64,000 nt of DNA from Neobacillus ginsengisoli (GCF_030813055.1 NZ_JAUSTW010000005.1:330148-394147); one strand, 5' to 3'. Counted from the stretch's first letter, positions 44,876-53,500 are shown. Made by a program: numbers and translations. The notes: generated by a model not told the origin, from the letters alone.

Positions 44876-46192
44876 CTATTTTTTATTTTCTTTTTGCTTT
44901 TTCCAAAAATCAGTCCATTTGGATAAAGCAGCTTCATTCGATAACTTACCTAATAGCAGGGATTGAACGTCTTTGTCAACCATTGCTCTGTATTCAGCAT
45001 ATCCCTGATATTGAACAGGGCGGTCAGCAACTAAGAATTCTTCCGGCTTGGCATTCATTTGGATATAGGAGTTATAATAGCCTTCCTTAAAGTATGGATC
45101 ATCTCCGGCACTTAAATAGATCGGGATTAAAGAATTATTTTTCGAAAAGTATAAATTTTGTTCAGGACTTGATAGGAAAGAAAGGAGCTTCCAGGCTTCC
45201 TCTTTATGTTTAGAAAAAGCACCGATTCCCCAGCCGGCTGTTCCTGCAGGTTGTTGAGCTACATTTGATGGCGTTCCTTTAGGAAGAGGCGCCGTATCCC
45301 AAGTACCTTTTACCATGTTTTTTTCTGCTGTAGCAATGACCTCCGGGTCCTGGATTAACAAGGCTGTCTCCCCAGACGTGAAGCCTTGAACCATTTCCGG
45401 ATAGCTCCAGCTAATGGAGTCAGGAGGGGATGCTTTCTTATATAAATTCACTAATGTATCTAGAACCTGCTTGGCTTCCGGTGTTTCAAACATCACATGG
45501 CCGTCTTTCGTGAAATAAGAGTCTTTTTGATTAATTTGCTTACCAAGATTGGACCATGTCATAAATTCGATATAGTCAGATACACCCGCACCGCCTCTGA
45601 AGCTATAACCATATCGATTTTTGGAAGGGTCAGTAAGTTTTATAGCATCATTTACTAATTCATCCCATGTTTTAGGAGCTTCCAAACCTGCCGCTTTAAA
45701 CCAATCCTTTCTATAGAAAAGCGTTTTTTCATAAACACCATACGGAATATAGTAAGGCTTATCATCCACAGCTGTTGCTCCATGCTTGATAGTTTCTGTT
45801 AAATTATTCCAGTTCGCCCATTTGCTTGTGTATGGGGATAGATCTTCGATAAACTTGTCATTGGCCCAATTTTTTACCGTTTGTTCGCGAACTTCTAATA
45901 CATCAATATCCTGTTTCGCCATAAGCATTTGTGTTATTTTTTGATCCGCACTTTGTAGTGGAGGAGAAATCAAATCAACTTTAATCGTTGGGTTTGCAGC
46001 TTCAAATTTATTTAGCATTTCCCTTAACAGTTTTGTTCTTGCAGGACTTGTGAGACTTTCAACCATCCTTAACGTGACTTTTCCGTCTGTTCCTCCTGTT
46101 TTCTCCGATGTTGAGCTGCTGCAGCCTGCGATGATGCCTAAACATACCATTGCCGACACCAAAAACAGAAATCCTTTTTTAAGATGAAGCAT
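44876..46192 (-). CDS. ABC sugar-binding lipoprotein
   Basis: A 438-residue family 1 solute-binding protein, lipid-anchored outside the membrane. The signal peptide LKKGFLFLVSAMVCLGIIAG ends at the lipobox Cys (IIAGCSSST). Body segments PKTWDELVNDAIKLTDPSKN and AGWGIGAFSKHKEEAWKLLSFL are typical of this family. It lies 66 bp upstream of the permeases. Ligand unknown; the isomerase and mutarotase downstream point to an aldose or a glycoside of it. Confidence 0.92.
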   Translation of the reverse strand: MLHLKKGFLFLVSAMVCLGIIAGCSSSTSEKTGGTDGKVTLRMVESLTSPARTKLLREMLNKFEAANPTIKVDLISPPLQSADQKITQMLMAKQDIDVLEVREQTVKNWANDKFIEDLSPYTSKWANWNNLTETIKHGATAVDDKPYYIPYGVYEKTLFYRKDWFKAAGLEAPKTWDELVNDAIKLTDPSKNRYGYSFRGGAGVSDYIEFMTWSNLGKQINQKDSYFTKDGHVMFETPEAKQVLDTLVNLYKKASPPDSISWSYPEMVQGFTSGETALLIQDPEVIATAEKNMVKGTWDTAPLPKGTPSNVAQQPAGTAGWGIGAFSKHKEEAWKLLSFLSSPEQNLYFSKNNSLIPIYLSAGDDPYFKEGYYNSYIQMNAKPEEFLVADRPVQYQGYAEYRAMVDKDVQSLLLGKLSNEAALSKWTDFWKKQKENKK

Positions 46193-46261
46193 AAAATTTT
46201 AACCCCCTCTGAAATGTGTTCTTTTTTATATAAAAGGTACCAGCTCCTTTTATACCGTTCG

Positions 46262-47434
46262 TTATGTCGCCTGCAATGCCGCATGTAAGTCTTCTATTAG
46301 TTCATCCACATTTTCTAAGCCTACGGAAATACGAATCAACCCTGGGTCCATCCCGCTATTCAATAATTGCTCTGAGTTATAGCCATAATTCGGTGATATT
46401 ACTAAACTTTCAAAGCCGCCCCAGGAAACTCCGATTTGAAATTGTTTCAAACGGTTGATGACATTTCGAACAGACCCAAAGGAATTATTTGCTAGTTCGA
46501 AGCTCATCAAACCCGAGTATCCTGTTAATTGCTGTTTACCAAGTTCATAATCAGGTGAGCTTTTTAATCCTGGGTAATTGACTTTTTTTACAGAAGGATG
46601 ATTTTCTAAAAAGGAAGCTATTCTCAATCCGCTTTCTTGATGTGCTTTCATGCGGATTGGAAGCGTTCGAAGTCCACGCATTAATAACCATGCTTCATAG
46701 GGTGGCATTACTCCGCCCAATAATTGATACTCATGGTAGAATAGATGGTCCATGGTTTCTTTACTTGTAATTAATGCACCCCCTACAAGGTCACTATGCC
46801 CCCCTAAATACTTAGAAACAGAATGAATGATGATATCAATTCCATATGTAATAGGATTCTGGAATATAGGAGTCGCCCATGTGTTATCAATGATTGTTTT
46901 AATCCCTCGCTGTTTCGCTATAATTGAAACCGCTTTCAAATCTACGAGTTTAAAGTTCATAGTGGTAGGGCTTTCTAAATAAATAACCTTTGTGTTTGGT
47001 TGAATCAGTAACTCAATATTATCTAATTCAGTGTTAAGAGTATTGGTATGGGAGATTCCGAATTTTTCTAAGTAGGTTAAAAACTTAGTCGTCGGCCCGT
47101 AAATATTGCTGATGCTTAAAACATGGTCTCCTGCTTTTAAGAAGGTTAAGATAGCTGATGAGATCGCAGCCATTCCGGAGGAGAATAATTTACACTTCTC
47201 CCCTTTTTCAAGCGCGGCAATTTTTTTCTCCACAATTTCAACAGTTGGATTCGTTCCGCGTGTGTAAAGATAGCTGTTTTGCTCATCCTTCATCGCTTCC
47301 GTAAGCTGGTCAAAGTCCTTAAATACAAAAAGTGAATTCTGATAAATAGGAGGAACAACCGCTCCATGGAACCGTTCATATTCATCCCCCTGATGTGTAC
47401 AAATATGTTCATCTGAAAACAGATGGCTTGTCAT
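46262..47434 (-). CDS. PLP-dependent Cys/Met metabolism lyase (MetC / gamma-lyase family)
   Basis: About 390 residues. It has GAVVPPIYQNSLFVFKDFDQ, LYTRGTNPTVEIVEKKIAAL, KLFSSGMAAISSAILTFLKA and the PLP-lysine site IIHSVSKYLGGHSDLVGGAL (Lys near 208). The C-terminus SWGGFESLVISPNYGYN carries the usual family SxGxxESL pattern. Members act as cystathionine beta- or gamma-lyase, methionine gamma-lyase or related enzymes; the exact reaction cannot be assigned. ATG 47434 is preferred over 47440 for ribosome-binding-site spacing. Placed between a regulator and a sugar importer, it is an unusual partner for a sugar locus. Confidence 0.85.
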   Translation of the reverse strand: MTSHLFSDEHICTHQGDEYERFHGAVVPPIYQNSLFVFKDFDQLTEAMKDEQNSYLYTRGTNPTVEIVEKKIAALEKGEKCKLFSSGMAAISSAILTFLKAGDHVLSISNIYGPTTKFLTYLEKFGISHTNTLNTELDNIELLIQPNTKVIYLESPTTMNFKLVDLKAVSIIAKQRGIKTIIDNTWATPIFQNPITYGIDIIIHSVSKYLGGHSDLVGGALITSKETMDHLFYHEYQLLGGVMPPYEAWLLMRGLRTLPIRMKAHQESGLRIASFLENHPSVKKVNYPGLKSSPDYELGKQQLTGYSGLMSFELANNSFGSVRNVINRLKQFQIGVSWGGFESLVISPNYGYNSEQLLNSGMDPGLIRISVGLENVDELIEDLHAALQAT

Positions 47435-47450
47435 TCTCATTCCTTCTTTC

Positions 47451-48128
47451 CTATATTTTTCGAACAGTTTTTTCTACGGTGTCTATAATTTTATTAAACT
47501 CTTGTGTTGCATAGGCTGGATCACGCTGCTTAATACCCTCCATCATCGTAAAATGAAATGGCAACGTATCTTCAAAAATATGTTCGATTCCAAAAGGCTT
47601 ACTCCAAAGCTTGTTGAATGTTTCTGAGACAGATTCAGCAACACTTTCTAAAAGCGGGTTATGGGACGCTTTATAAATAGTCTTATGGAAAGCCCAATCT
47701 TCTTTAGAGGAATCAATCCCTTCATCGTTTAGAGAGATTACTTCCGCAAGCAGTCTTTCCATTTCTTTAATTTCATGATCGGTCGCTCTTATTGAAGCTA
47801 GCTCCACTGCTTTGCCTTCAAGAGCTCTTCTCAGCTCGCTGATATGCAATAAATAATTTTTTTCCTGTTCGACAGCAATTTTAGCTACTATTTTTAATTC
47901 ATCATTATCTTTAACAAAAATCCCTTTTCCGTTTTGCACCTCAAGGACATCTATACCTTCAAGATATCGTAAGGCCTCACGAATACTTGATCTGCTAACA
48001 TTTAGAATGGCAGTCAATTCAGCCACTGAAGGGAGTTTATTACCCCTTTTTAATTGATGATCATTAATGTATCTCTTAATTTCTTCCGCAATCATTTCAT
48101 GTAAAGACACTTTTTTAATGCTTTTCAT
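47451..48128 (-). CDS. FadR-subfamily GntR transcriptional regulator
   Basis: About 225 residues. The GntR winged helix is at residues 3-75 (VSLHEMIAEEIKRYINDHQL, then LPSVAELTAILNVSRSSIRE, LRYLEGIDVLEVQNGKGIF). The all-helical FCD effector domain follows (ELRRALEGKAVELASIRATD and DWAFHKTIYKASHNPLLESV with the metal-site His). ATG 48128 follows GAGGG. It is the first gene of the lyase/ABC/isomerase operon and has a palindromic site upstream, so it probably controls itself and that operon. Confidence 0.9.
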   Translation of the reverse strand: MKSIKKVSLHEMIAEEIKRYINDHQLKRGNKLPSVAELTAILNVSRSSIREALRYLEGIDVLEVQNGKGIFVKDNDELKIVAKIAVEQEKNYLLHISELRRALEGKAVELASIRATDHEIKEMERLLAEVISLNDEGIDSSKEDWAFHKTIYKASHNPLLESVAESVSETFNKLWSKPFGIEHIFEDTLPFHFTMMEGIKQRDPAYATQEFNKIIDTVEKTVRKI

Positions 48129-48176
48129 AGACGGACACCCTCTAATGGTCTTATTTTTCACTGCTTTACGACTGTC

Positions 48177-48193
48177 TACCTATCCGATAGGTA
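48177..48193. promoter_or_regulatory. Palindromic operator upstream of the FadR-type regulator
   Basis: TACCTATCCGATAGGTA is a 17-bp palindrome (7-bp arms TACCTAT/ATAGGTA) about 50 bp upstream of the regulator start. It is a good candidate for autoregulation and for control of the whole operon. Confidence 0.65.
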
Positions 48194-48270
48194 AATTTTA
48201 TTCTGAATGTTTTAAAAAGTCAATAAATTTAAATAAATCTGTTTTGATTAAATTTTTAATAGACAAAGAA

Positions 48271-48309
48271 AAAAGCCATTTGTTTCTATATAAGATACAA
48301 ATGGCTTTA
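48271..48309 (-). terminator. Rho-independent terminator
   Basis: AAAGCCATTTGT / ACAAATGGCTTT with TTTTTTC on the minus strand. It follows the gene-tail relic at 48325-48444 and stands before the FadR-type operon promoter. Confidence 0.7.
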
Positions 48310-48324
48310 ATTACTAGATGAACC

Positions 48325-48444
48325 TTAATCAATTTCCGGTATTCTTTTAATTCTGGGATCCGTAAAAATATCTTCATCATCTGTACTTCTTGTTGAAAAC
48401 TCCGAAACACTTTTCTTCTTGACTTGATCGATCTTTTTTTTAGG
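48325..48444 (-). pseudogene. Unidentified gene tail (relic)
   Basis: An open stretch of about 40 codons without a start, closed upstream by TAG. It reads KKKIDQVKKKSVSEFSTRST, then DDEDIFTDPRIKRIPEID and stop, directly before a terminator. The charged composition looks like a real C-terminus cut off from its gene. I do not recognise the family. Confidence 0.3.
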
Positions 48445-48489
48445 CTATTTTCGCAAAGATTGGTGTTTTTCGAATAGATTTAAGGGCAT

Positions 48490-49010
48490 CAAGGTCGGAC
48501 TCAGGTGCCTCTGGATTCGCCATACTTGTCCAAAGTCATCACTGGTTCGGACTCGAGTGCCTTTGATTTCAACAAACGTGTCCGAAGTCGTCCCAGGTTC
48601 GGACTCAGTTGTCCCTTGGATTCGCCATACTTGTCCAAAGTCACCACTAGTTCGGACTCAGTTGCCCTTGGATTCGCCAAAGTTGTCCGAAGTCACCACT
48701 AGTTCGGACTCGAGTACCTTTGATTTCAACAAACTTGTCCGAAGTCGTCCCAGGTTCGGACTCGGTTGACCTTGGATTCGCCAAAGTTGTCCGAAGTCAC
48801 CACTAGTTCGGACTCGAGTGCCTTTGATTTCAACAAACTTGTCCGAAGTCGTCCCGGGTTCGGACTCAGTTGCCCTTGGATTCGCCAAAGTTGTCCGAAG
48901 TCACCACTAGTTCGGACTCGAGTGCCTTTGATTTCACCAGACTTGTCCGAAGTCGGCCTAGGTTCGGACTCGATTTTCCTTGATTTCACCACTCCTGTCC
49001 GAAGTCGCCA
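48490..49010. repeat. Tandem array 2: about ten 52-bp repeats, same family as array 1
   Basis: TTCGGACTC recurs near 48546, 48598, 48651, 48703, 48755, 48807, 48859, 48911 and 48963, steps of 52 bp (one of 53). Each unit carries GTCCGAA...TTCGGAC. Two unit types alternate, one with CTTGGATTCGCC and one with CTTTGATTTCAACA, giving a 104-bp higher-order period. The leader TTTTTCGAATAGATTTAAGG, then GCATCAAGGTCGG, is nearly that of array 1. The array sits between two gene relics. Confidence 0.9.
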
Positions 49011-49060
49011 CAAAGTGAGCACAAATAAGTACGGAGAGAGCAACAAAGTTTACGAAAAGA

Positions 49061-49201
49061 GCCTTTTTTATTAAGATAATTCGTAAATTCCGATTCTCCC
49101 GAATACCACAAACCAAGATATTTCTTTGCCCTAGTCATACCTATATATAAACTAGAGTTGATATATCCATTAAAATATGTACTTATTTTTTCACAAATTT
49201 G
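49061..49201 (-). pseudogene. C-terminal relic of an SF1 (UvrD/Rep-like) helicase
   Basis: An open stretch without start reads CEKISTYFNGYINSSLYIGM, then TRAKKYLGLWYSGE, SEFTNYLNKKG. SLYIGMTRAKKYL is the motif VI region of superfamily 1 helicases (LYVGMTRAK). A stop lies immediately upstream, and downstream the frame runs into the repeat array. Only about 45 codons of the original remain. Confidence 0.6.
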
Positions 49202-49278
49202 TCACAACCTCCTGCCTGAAACCATGTCCTTTTTGCCACCTGATTTATATATAAAAGGTAAAAGGGTGGTGCAAAAAA

Positions 49279-50157
49279 ATGCATTTAAAATCAGGCAAGG
49301 TTGAAGGTTTTGAACAATATTCGCAATTTACTAGTTTGAAGGAATTTAATTCCCACTTCGAGAGTTGGATGTTGGATTACAAGCATGAGTTTACAAAAGG
49401 AGAATTGGCAGGTTTAAAACGTTTAGTCCGCTTTGCTGCAAAAGTCCCGGGGGTCTGCAATGCCAAAATAGCCACTGTATTAAAAGCAATTAATGAAGAA
49501 TACAACAATAACGGCATTTCCCGTTCCACTTTTAAACGGATGATAATCAAGGCAAGAGATTTCGGAATATTCACTGTCTATGAGACGGAACGAAAAAACG
49601 GATCCCAGTCCAGTAATTTATACGTGTTTAACCGTTTTCCCGCTAATGAACCACCCAAAGAAGAAATAATGGACCACCATAATGAAACCATTGATCTTTT
49701 AAAAACTAAAAATCAAAAGATAACTAAACGTAAAGAAGAAACGTCTGAAATGATTCAACCAAATAAATGTAACGAAAAAACGCTCGAATTAGACCACACC
49801 TATGTAAGTAATCGCGTTCCACAGCCATTTGTCCAGTTTGTAAAGTGCTTCTTCTCAGAAGCAAAAACGATTGAAGAATATTGGCATATGACCCAAATTG
49901 CCGCATACCGCTATAACCTGGAAAAGGAAACAGATCAAATCGTGGATATTTCTATCCAATCGTTTAAACAATTAATTAGAAAACTAAAATTTACGAATGC
50001 GATAAAAAAACCGATTGCCTACTTCTTTGGAATCTTAAATAAGAAGTTGGATAAGGTTTTTCATGAGGAGTTATTTGAGTTAGGAGAAAAAGCGAATAGA
50101 GGAATGAAAGTGATGGAAGTACATATGGGTGGAGAAATGATTACGTTGGATTGGTAA
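49279..50157 (+). CDS. Conserved helix-turn-helix protein of unknown role
   Basis: 292 residues, one of few plus-strand genes. Residues about 35-105 (ELAGLKRLVRFAAKVPGVCN, then NNNGISRSTFKRMIIKARDF) look like a winged helix, followed by the wing-like GIFTVYETERKNGSQSSNLY. The middle (about 120-170) is polar and probably flexible. The C-terminal third (VPQPFVQFVKCFFSEAKTIE, KPIAYFFGILNKKLDKVF) is helical and recalls replication-initiator-like or DnaD-like proteins, but I cannot assign it. AAGGGTGG precedes ATG 49279. Intact and monocistronic. Confidence 0.6.
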   Translation: MHLKSGKVEGFEQYSQFTSLKEFNSHFESWMLDYKHEFTKGELAGLKRLVRFAAKVPGVCNAKIATVLKAINEEYNNNGISRSTFKRMIIKARDFGIFTVYETERKNGSQSSNLYVFNRFPANEPPKEEIMDHHNETIDLLKTKNQKITKRKEETSEMIQPNKCNEKTLELDHTYVSNRVPQPFVQFVKCFFSEAKTIEEYWHMTQIAAYRYNLEKETDQIVDISIQSFKQLIRKLKFTNAIKKPIAYFFGILNKKLDKVFHEELFELGEKANRGMKVMEVHMGGEMITLDW

Positions 50158-50253
50158 GGGCAAAACTTTTGAAAAAAAAGTGCTGGATGCCCCTCAATTA
50201 CTTGTTTTTCATCGACATGACCATTTAATCCAATATTTTGCATTTTTGTTAAT

Positions 50254-50730
50254 TCAATCCTTAATTTTTCTTTTTTGGAATAAGCGGGGAAAGCGATGAG
50301 GCATATCCATGACAAAATAGACAAATAAGGCTCCTATTAACCCTGAAATGTAATTTCCTGCGCCAATCATCACCCCGATAGAGGCACTCACCCATATTCC
50401 TACAGCTGTGGGTAAACCGTGAATCTCTCCTATTTTATCTTTCAAAATTAGCCCCGCCCCTAAAAAACCAACCCCAGTAACAACGTTAGCAGCCACCCTG
50501 TCTGGAGCAGTTAGCGGTTTAGAAAAACCAAATTCACCAACAACCGTAAATATACAAGCACCTATGCAAACCAAAGCAAACATTCGGTACATGGAACCAT
50601 GATGATCGACAGGCAAGTCCGCACTAGTTTCCCGTTCCCAGCCAATCACACTTCCTGCAATAAATGCGAGAAAAAGACGAAGGATAATAATGGGCAAATA
50701 GTGTAATTCAGTATTAATATCATTAACCAT
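50254..50730 (-). CDS. MgtC/SapB-family membrane protein
   Basis: About 158 residues with four to five hydrophobic segments. ILRLFLAFIAGSVIGWERET at the N-terminus and RVAANVVTGVGFLGAGLILK (about residues 82-101) are the MgtC hallmarks; TAVGIWVSASIGVMIGAGNY follows. The acidic C-terminal domain of long MgtC forms is absent, as in SapB-type members. Linked to magnesium or ATP homeostasis in other bacteria. ATG 50730 is better placed than the GTG at 50739. No riboswitch was recognised upstream. Confidence 0.88.
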   Translation of the reverse strand: MVNDINTELHYLPIIILRLFLAFIAGSVIGWERETSADLPVDHHGSMYRMFALVCIGACIFTVVGEFGFSKPLTAPDRVAANVVTGVGFLGAGLILKDKIGEIHGLPTAVGIWVSASIGVMIGAGNYISGLIGALFVYFVMDMPHRFPRLFQKRKIKD

Positions 50731-50972
50731 AAAAGACACACCTTTCTACTTAAACTCTTAACTTCTTCCAAAATCTTCATACCATCCAGCTTGGCGCTTT
50801 ACTTTTCTCGTAATCATAATCACGTACGATGATAGACCCTTTAACTACTGTCAAATTTACTGACAATGTTAAATTTCGATATAATCATTATTTTTTCATC
50901 AATGTTTAAACTTATGCAAACGCCAGGAACCACCAATCTCTTAAAGGTCCCTGGCACACTAATTTGACCTAA

Positions 50973-51651
50973 TTAATGAACTACCTTCTCCTGAACCTCA
51001 TCGCTTTTCAACAGTTCTTTAACTTTCTGATCAATTCTTTCGATTTCATCAGAAGCGTTCTTCCACCAGTTTCTGCTCCAAATACGTTCTTTTCCCGATG
51101 AACTTAAATTCATCTATTTTTCGTACTTTTAAAGCTTCCCTAACCATCTCAAGTACGTCACCTATAGCAATTGAACCGTCTTCATATTCAGCACGAGGTA
51201 GCCAAACCTGAAGGCTTGTCTAACATTTGGGCTTCCTTTTCTTCTTCCTCTAATGTTCTTCTTCGACGTCTTGTCTCTATGTCAGCTTGGAATAATTTGT
51301 ATTCATTTTGAATTTTTGCACGAGCCCTTGCAAGGGAAGTTAATCGCTCCAGACTATACAATTTTGTCAAATCAACAAAATTAGATTTGAGACCACTATA
51401 AACTTGCCAGTATTTTATTTGGAGAGTAATATCTGATTTTCTGGTTTCAGGGTACCTATTTAAAATATTTGCTACCCTAGTAGTCAAATGCTTATCATCC
51501 CTATTTGAACGGCTTTCCATAATGCATCTGCTTTCTTCTTTCTCTCTAATTGCTTTTCTAAGCTTACTTCTTTTTCACCGGAGGCTCCCTCTTCCTCCTC
51601 TAATACTTCCTGTTCAATTTGTTCAAGAACTCCCAACTCATTTTCCGACAT
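50973..51651 (-). pseudogene. Frameshifted gene of unknown function (phage-like character)
   Basis: One gene broken into at least four frames. From ATG 51651 it reads MSENELGVLEQIEQEVLEEE through ERKKKADALWKAVQIG, shifts near 51490 to DDKHLTTRVANILNRYPETR and SLARARAKIQNEYKLFQADI, shifts near 51215 to LQVWLPRAEYEDGSIAIGDV and LEMVREALKVRKIDEFKFIG, and shifts again near 51060 to WKNASDEIERIDQKVKELLK, ending at 50973. Each piece is protein-like and in order, so the intact protein was about 225 residues. It probably belongs to a phage or mobile element; I know no function. Confidence 0.65.
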
Positions 51652-51856
51652 AATAATGCCCCCCACTAGTTTTGACGCCACGGTTTTACAAATCCATTAT
51701 ACTCTGATATGAATTATTTGGAAAAAAATATTCGAAATCTTCTTTTTTGTTCCCAAAACAGTGTTGCTAGCGAGGTCATACTCAAAATTAAAATTCTTTT
51801 CGTGTATGGTTGTATATGTAAATTGCGTCTACGCAATGGTATGATAAATAAAAAAA

Positions 51857-51883
51857 CCGAAATGCTGAAAACATTTCGGTCAA
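51857..51883 (-). terminator. Rho-independent terminator of the Tyr/Pro-rich protein gene
   Basis: ACCGAAATG / CATTTCGGT with TTTTTTT on the minus strand, about 100 bp after the stop at 51986. Otherwise the 51652-51985 gap shows nothing. Confidence 0.75.
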
Positions 51884-51985
51884 TAGGTTAATAATGATAG
51901 TAAAGTTTTCAGTATCGCCTTTACGGTCAGCTTAGTCCAGAGCCGAAGCATTTCGGAAGTCATTGCAAAAACATTCACAGTGAAG

Positions 51986-52465
51986 TTAGCGAAACTCTGG
52001 ATGCTGACCGTCCTTTACAAAAGTGCCATTCCACGGTAAACGTGGAGCATCTTCTCGGTAACTCCATTTTCCTGTAAAGGACTTTCCATCTGGTTTAAAT
52101 TTAAATTCAAACCTACCTTTCCTATCCGGGAAAAGTAAGTTGTCAGATCTCCATTCCCCTTTAAATGTATCTTCATCTTCGGAATACATACCATCTAACC
52201 ACCCTGCAGCAGTAGCTCCTTTATAATATCCATCTACCTTACCATCTGGATGATGATTTAGATACATACCTGCTGGGGTTTCGGGTTCAACCCCTGCTTT
52301 ACTACCGTATTTAGTGTGCCAATATCCTGATATGTTAGGACCCTCCCAAAATGGATGATAAGGTGCTCGATAAACATACGGGTATGAATACGGATACCTA
52401 ACAATATTTTGAGAAGTGTATGGATAAGGGGGAAGAGGGTGGTAGTATCCAACATATTGGTACAT
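51986..52465 (-). CDS. Tyr/Pro-rich protein, possible spore-coat-like
   Basis: 159 residues with no recognised family. The first 45 are rich in Tyr and Pro (YHPLPPYPYTSQNIVRYPYS), as in several Bacillus spore-coat proteins. The rest has short sheet-like repeats (DGYYKGATAAGWLDGMY, FKGEWRSDNLLFPDRKGRFE, FTGKWSYREDAPRLPWNGTF), each with a G-x-W/Y core and Asp residues, recalling MORN-like or lipocalin-like strands. AAAGGAGGGAG precedes ATG 52465, and a terminator follows. Coat membership is inferred from composition only. Confidence 0.6.
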   Translation of the reverse strand: MYQYVGYYHPLPPYPYTSQNIVRYPYSYPYVYRAPYHPFWEGPNISGYWHTKYGSKAGVEPETPAGMYLNHHPDGKVDGYYKGATAAGWLDGMYSEDEDTFKGEWRSDNLLFPDRKGRFEFKFKPDGKSFTGKWSYREDAPRLPWNGTFVKDGQHPEFR

Positions 52466-52680
52466 TCAATAATCTCCCTCCTTTAGATACCGGATTTGTT
52501 GTAGACTATTCCAAATGCAGAAGATATGTGCAAAGTACTCAACAGCAATTTTAATCTAATTTGGGGTAAATCCGAGATAAGTCCAAAAACGGCATGATAG
52601 ATAGAAAAAAATGTAAAAAGGGGTCAAAGTGTATTTGGCAATTAAAAAATGCTGTTTATAGCAATATGTTTTTTGAATGC

Positions 52681-52733
52681 AAAAAAGCCGAAAATAAGCA
52701 AGAAATGAATAAAAACTTGCATATTTTCGGCTT
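52681..52733 (-). terminator. Rho-independent terminator
   Basis: AAGCCGAAAATA(T)GCAAG / CTTGCTTATTTTCGGCTT followed by TTTTTG on the minus strand, after the stop at 52786. The remainder of the 52466-52785 gap shows nothing. Confidence 0.75.
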
Positions 52734-52785
52734 ATTAGGATTTTTGGATATTGAACTCAAGCACCCGTTCGTTGAAGAACATCGA

Positions 52786-53223
52786 CTATTTTTTAACTTT
52801 ATTTATTTCAAAAATTATTTCACTTCTCTTGCCATATACAAACTGCACTATTTGTCCTTTATCTAACCCCTTTAATAACTCTCTAGGTATAGAATATGAA
52901 CCATCTTTCCCAACAATTAATAGTTCAGAGTTAAAATCCCTATATGGATTATTGATTCCCTCGATAACCCCTTTGCCACTCTGATAATCCTTCAAAGTAT
53001 AGTCTAAAATAATCTCGTCACTAAACCAAAGTGATGCAGAAAATAATACAATTGGCATTATTACCCTACTAAATATCTTTATAAAAATATTAGTGGTTAC
53101 AATTTTCTTGTAATTAAATGGATTTAGATTTCCTATAAAACAAATAGAAGTATATATAAAAAACAAAGAAAATATTAAGTGAAAAAATATGTTTTTTAAT
53201 AAAATAGAGTCGTTTACTCCCAT
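52786..53223 (-). CDS. Small membrane protein of unknown function
   Basis: 145 residues. Two hydrophobic segments are seen ([20 protein letters not shown] and [18 protein letters not shown]). A roughly 75-residue soluble C-terminal part follows ([20 protein letters not shown], then [20 protein letters not shown]) that could be a small beta-barrel. ATG 53223 follows AAGGAG. The upstream sequence is a relic of an oxalate decarboxylase. No family recognised. Confidence 0.6.
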   Translation of the reverse strand: MGVNDSILLKNIFFHLIFSLFFIYTSICFIGNLNPFNYKKIVTTNIFIKIFSRVIMPIVLFSASLWFSDEIILDYTLKDYQSGKGVIEGINNPYRDFNSELLIVGKDGSYSIPRELLKGLDKGQIVQFVYGKRSEIIFEINKVKK

Positions 53224-53244
53224 AAAATTCTCCTTGCTACTTCA

Positions 53245-53366
53245 ACTCTTGCCCCCGTTAGTTCCCTCACCGTGATCTCGCGGGACCATCCTCCGTGATC
53301 TAATTTCATAGAAGTATCTGAGAATGAAAATTTCATATTTGGGAGCAAGCCTGCATCCGTAGTTAT
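53245..53366 (-). pseudogene. Oxalate decarboxylase (oxdC/oxdD-like) fragment
   Basis: In one frame the minus strand reads [20 protein letters not shown], then [15 protein letters not shown]. This matches the N-terminal region of Bacillus oxalate decarboxylases (NMKFSFSDT...GGYAREVTVREL). The reading then loses similarity ([12 protein letters not shown]) and enters the next gene. The two cupin domains with the manganese ligands are missing. The 78-codon ORF in another frame over this region is therefore probably not a gene. Confidence 0.6.
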
Positions 53367-53500
53367 GATAAAAAAAACTGGGGCATCTCTTATACAGGAA
53401 ACGCGCCCATTTCTGGAATAACTGAGTACCTTCTATTAGCTGGTTTAACACAATAGGATAAGCCACTAAAATTGCCAAACTGATCTTAAAGGAATTGTTA

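Noticed and set aside
48198..48410. 70-codon minus-strand ORF
   Set aside because: It runs through a terminator hairpin and lies out of frame with the protein-like tail DEDIFTDPRIKRIPEID.
48505..49074. Overlapping ORFs of 65-106 codons within array 2, both strands
   Set aside because: They are products of the repeat unit read in several frames; no ribosome-binding sites and no independent conservation expected.
50740..50900. Magnesium riboswitch upstream of the MgtC/SapB gene
   Set aside because: No M-box stem pattern or terminator was visible in this stretch.
53242..53478. 78-codon ORF upstream of the 145-residue membrane protein
   Set aside because: It has no ribosome-binding site, and another frame of the same DNA carries oxalate decarboxylase similarity.
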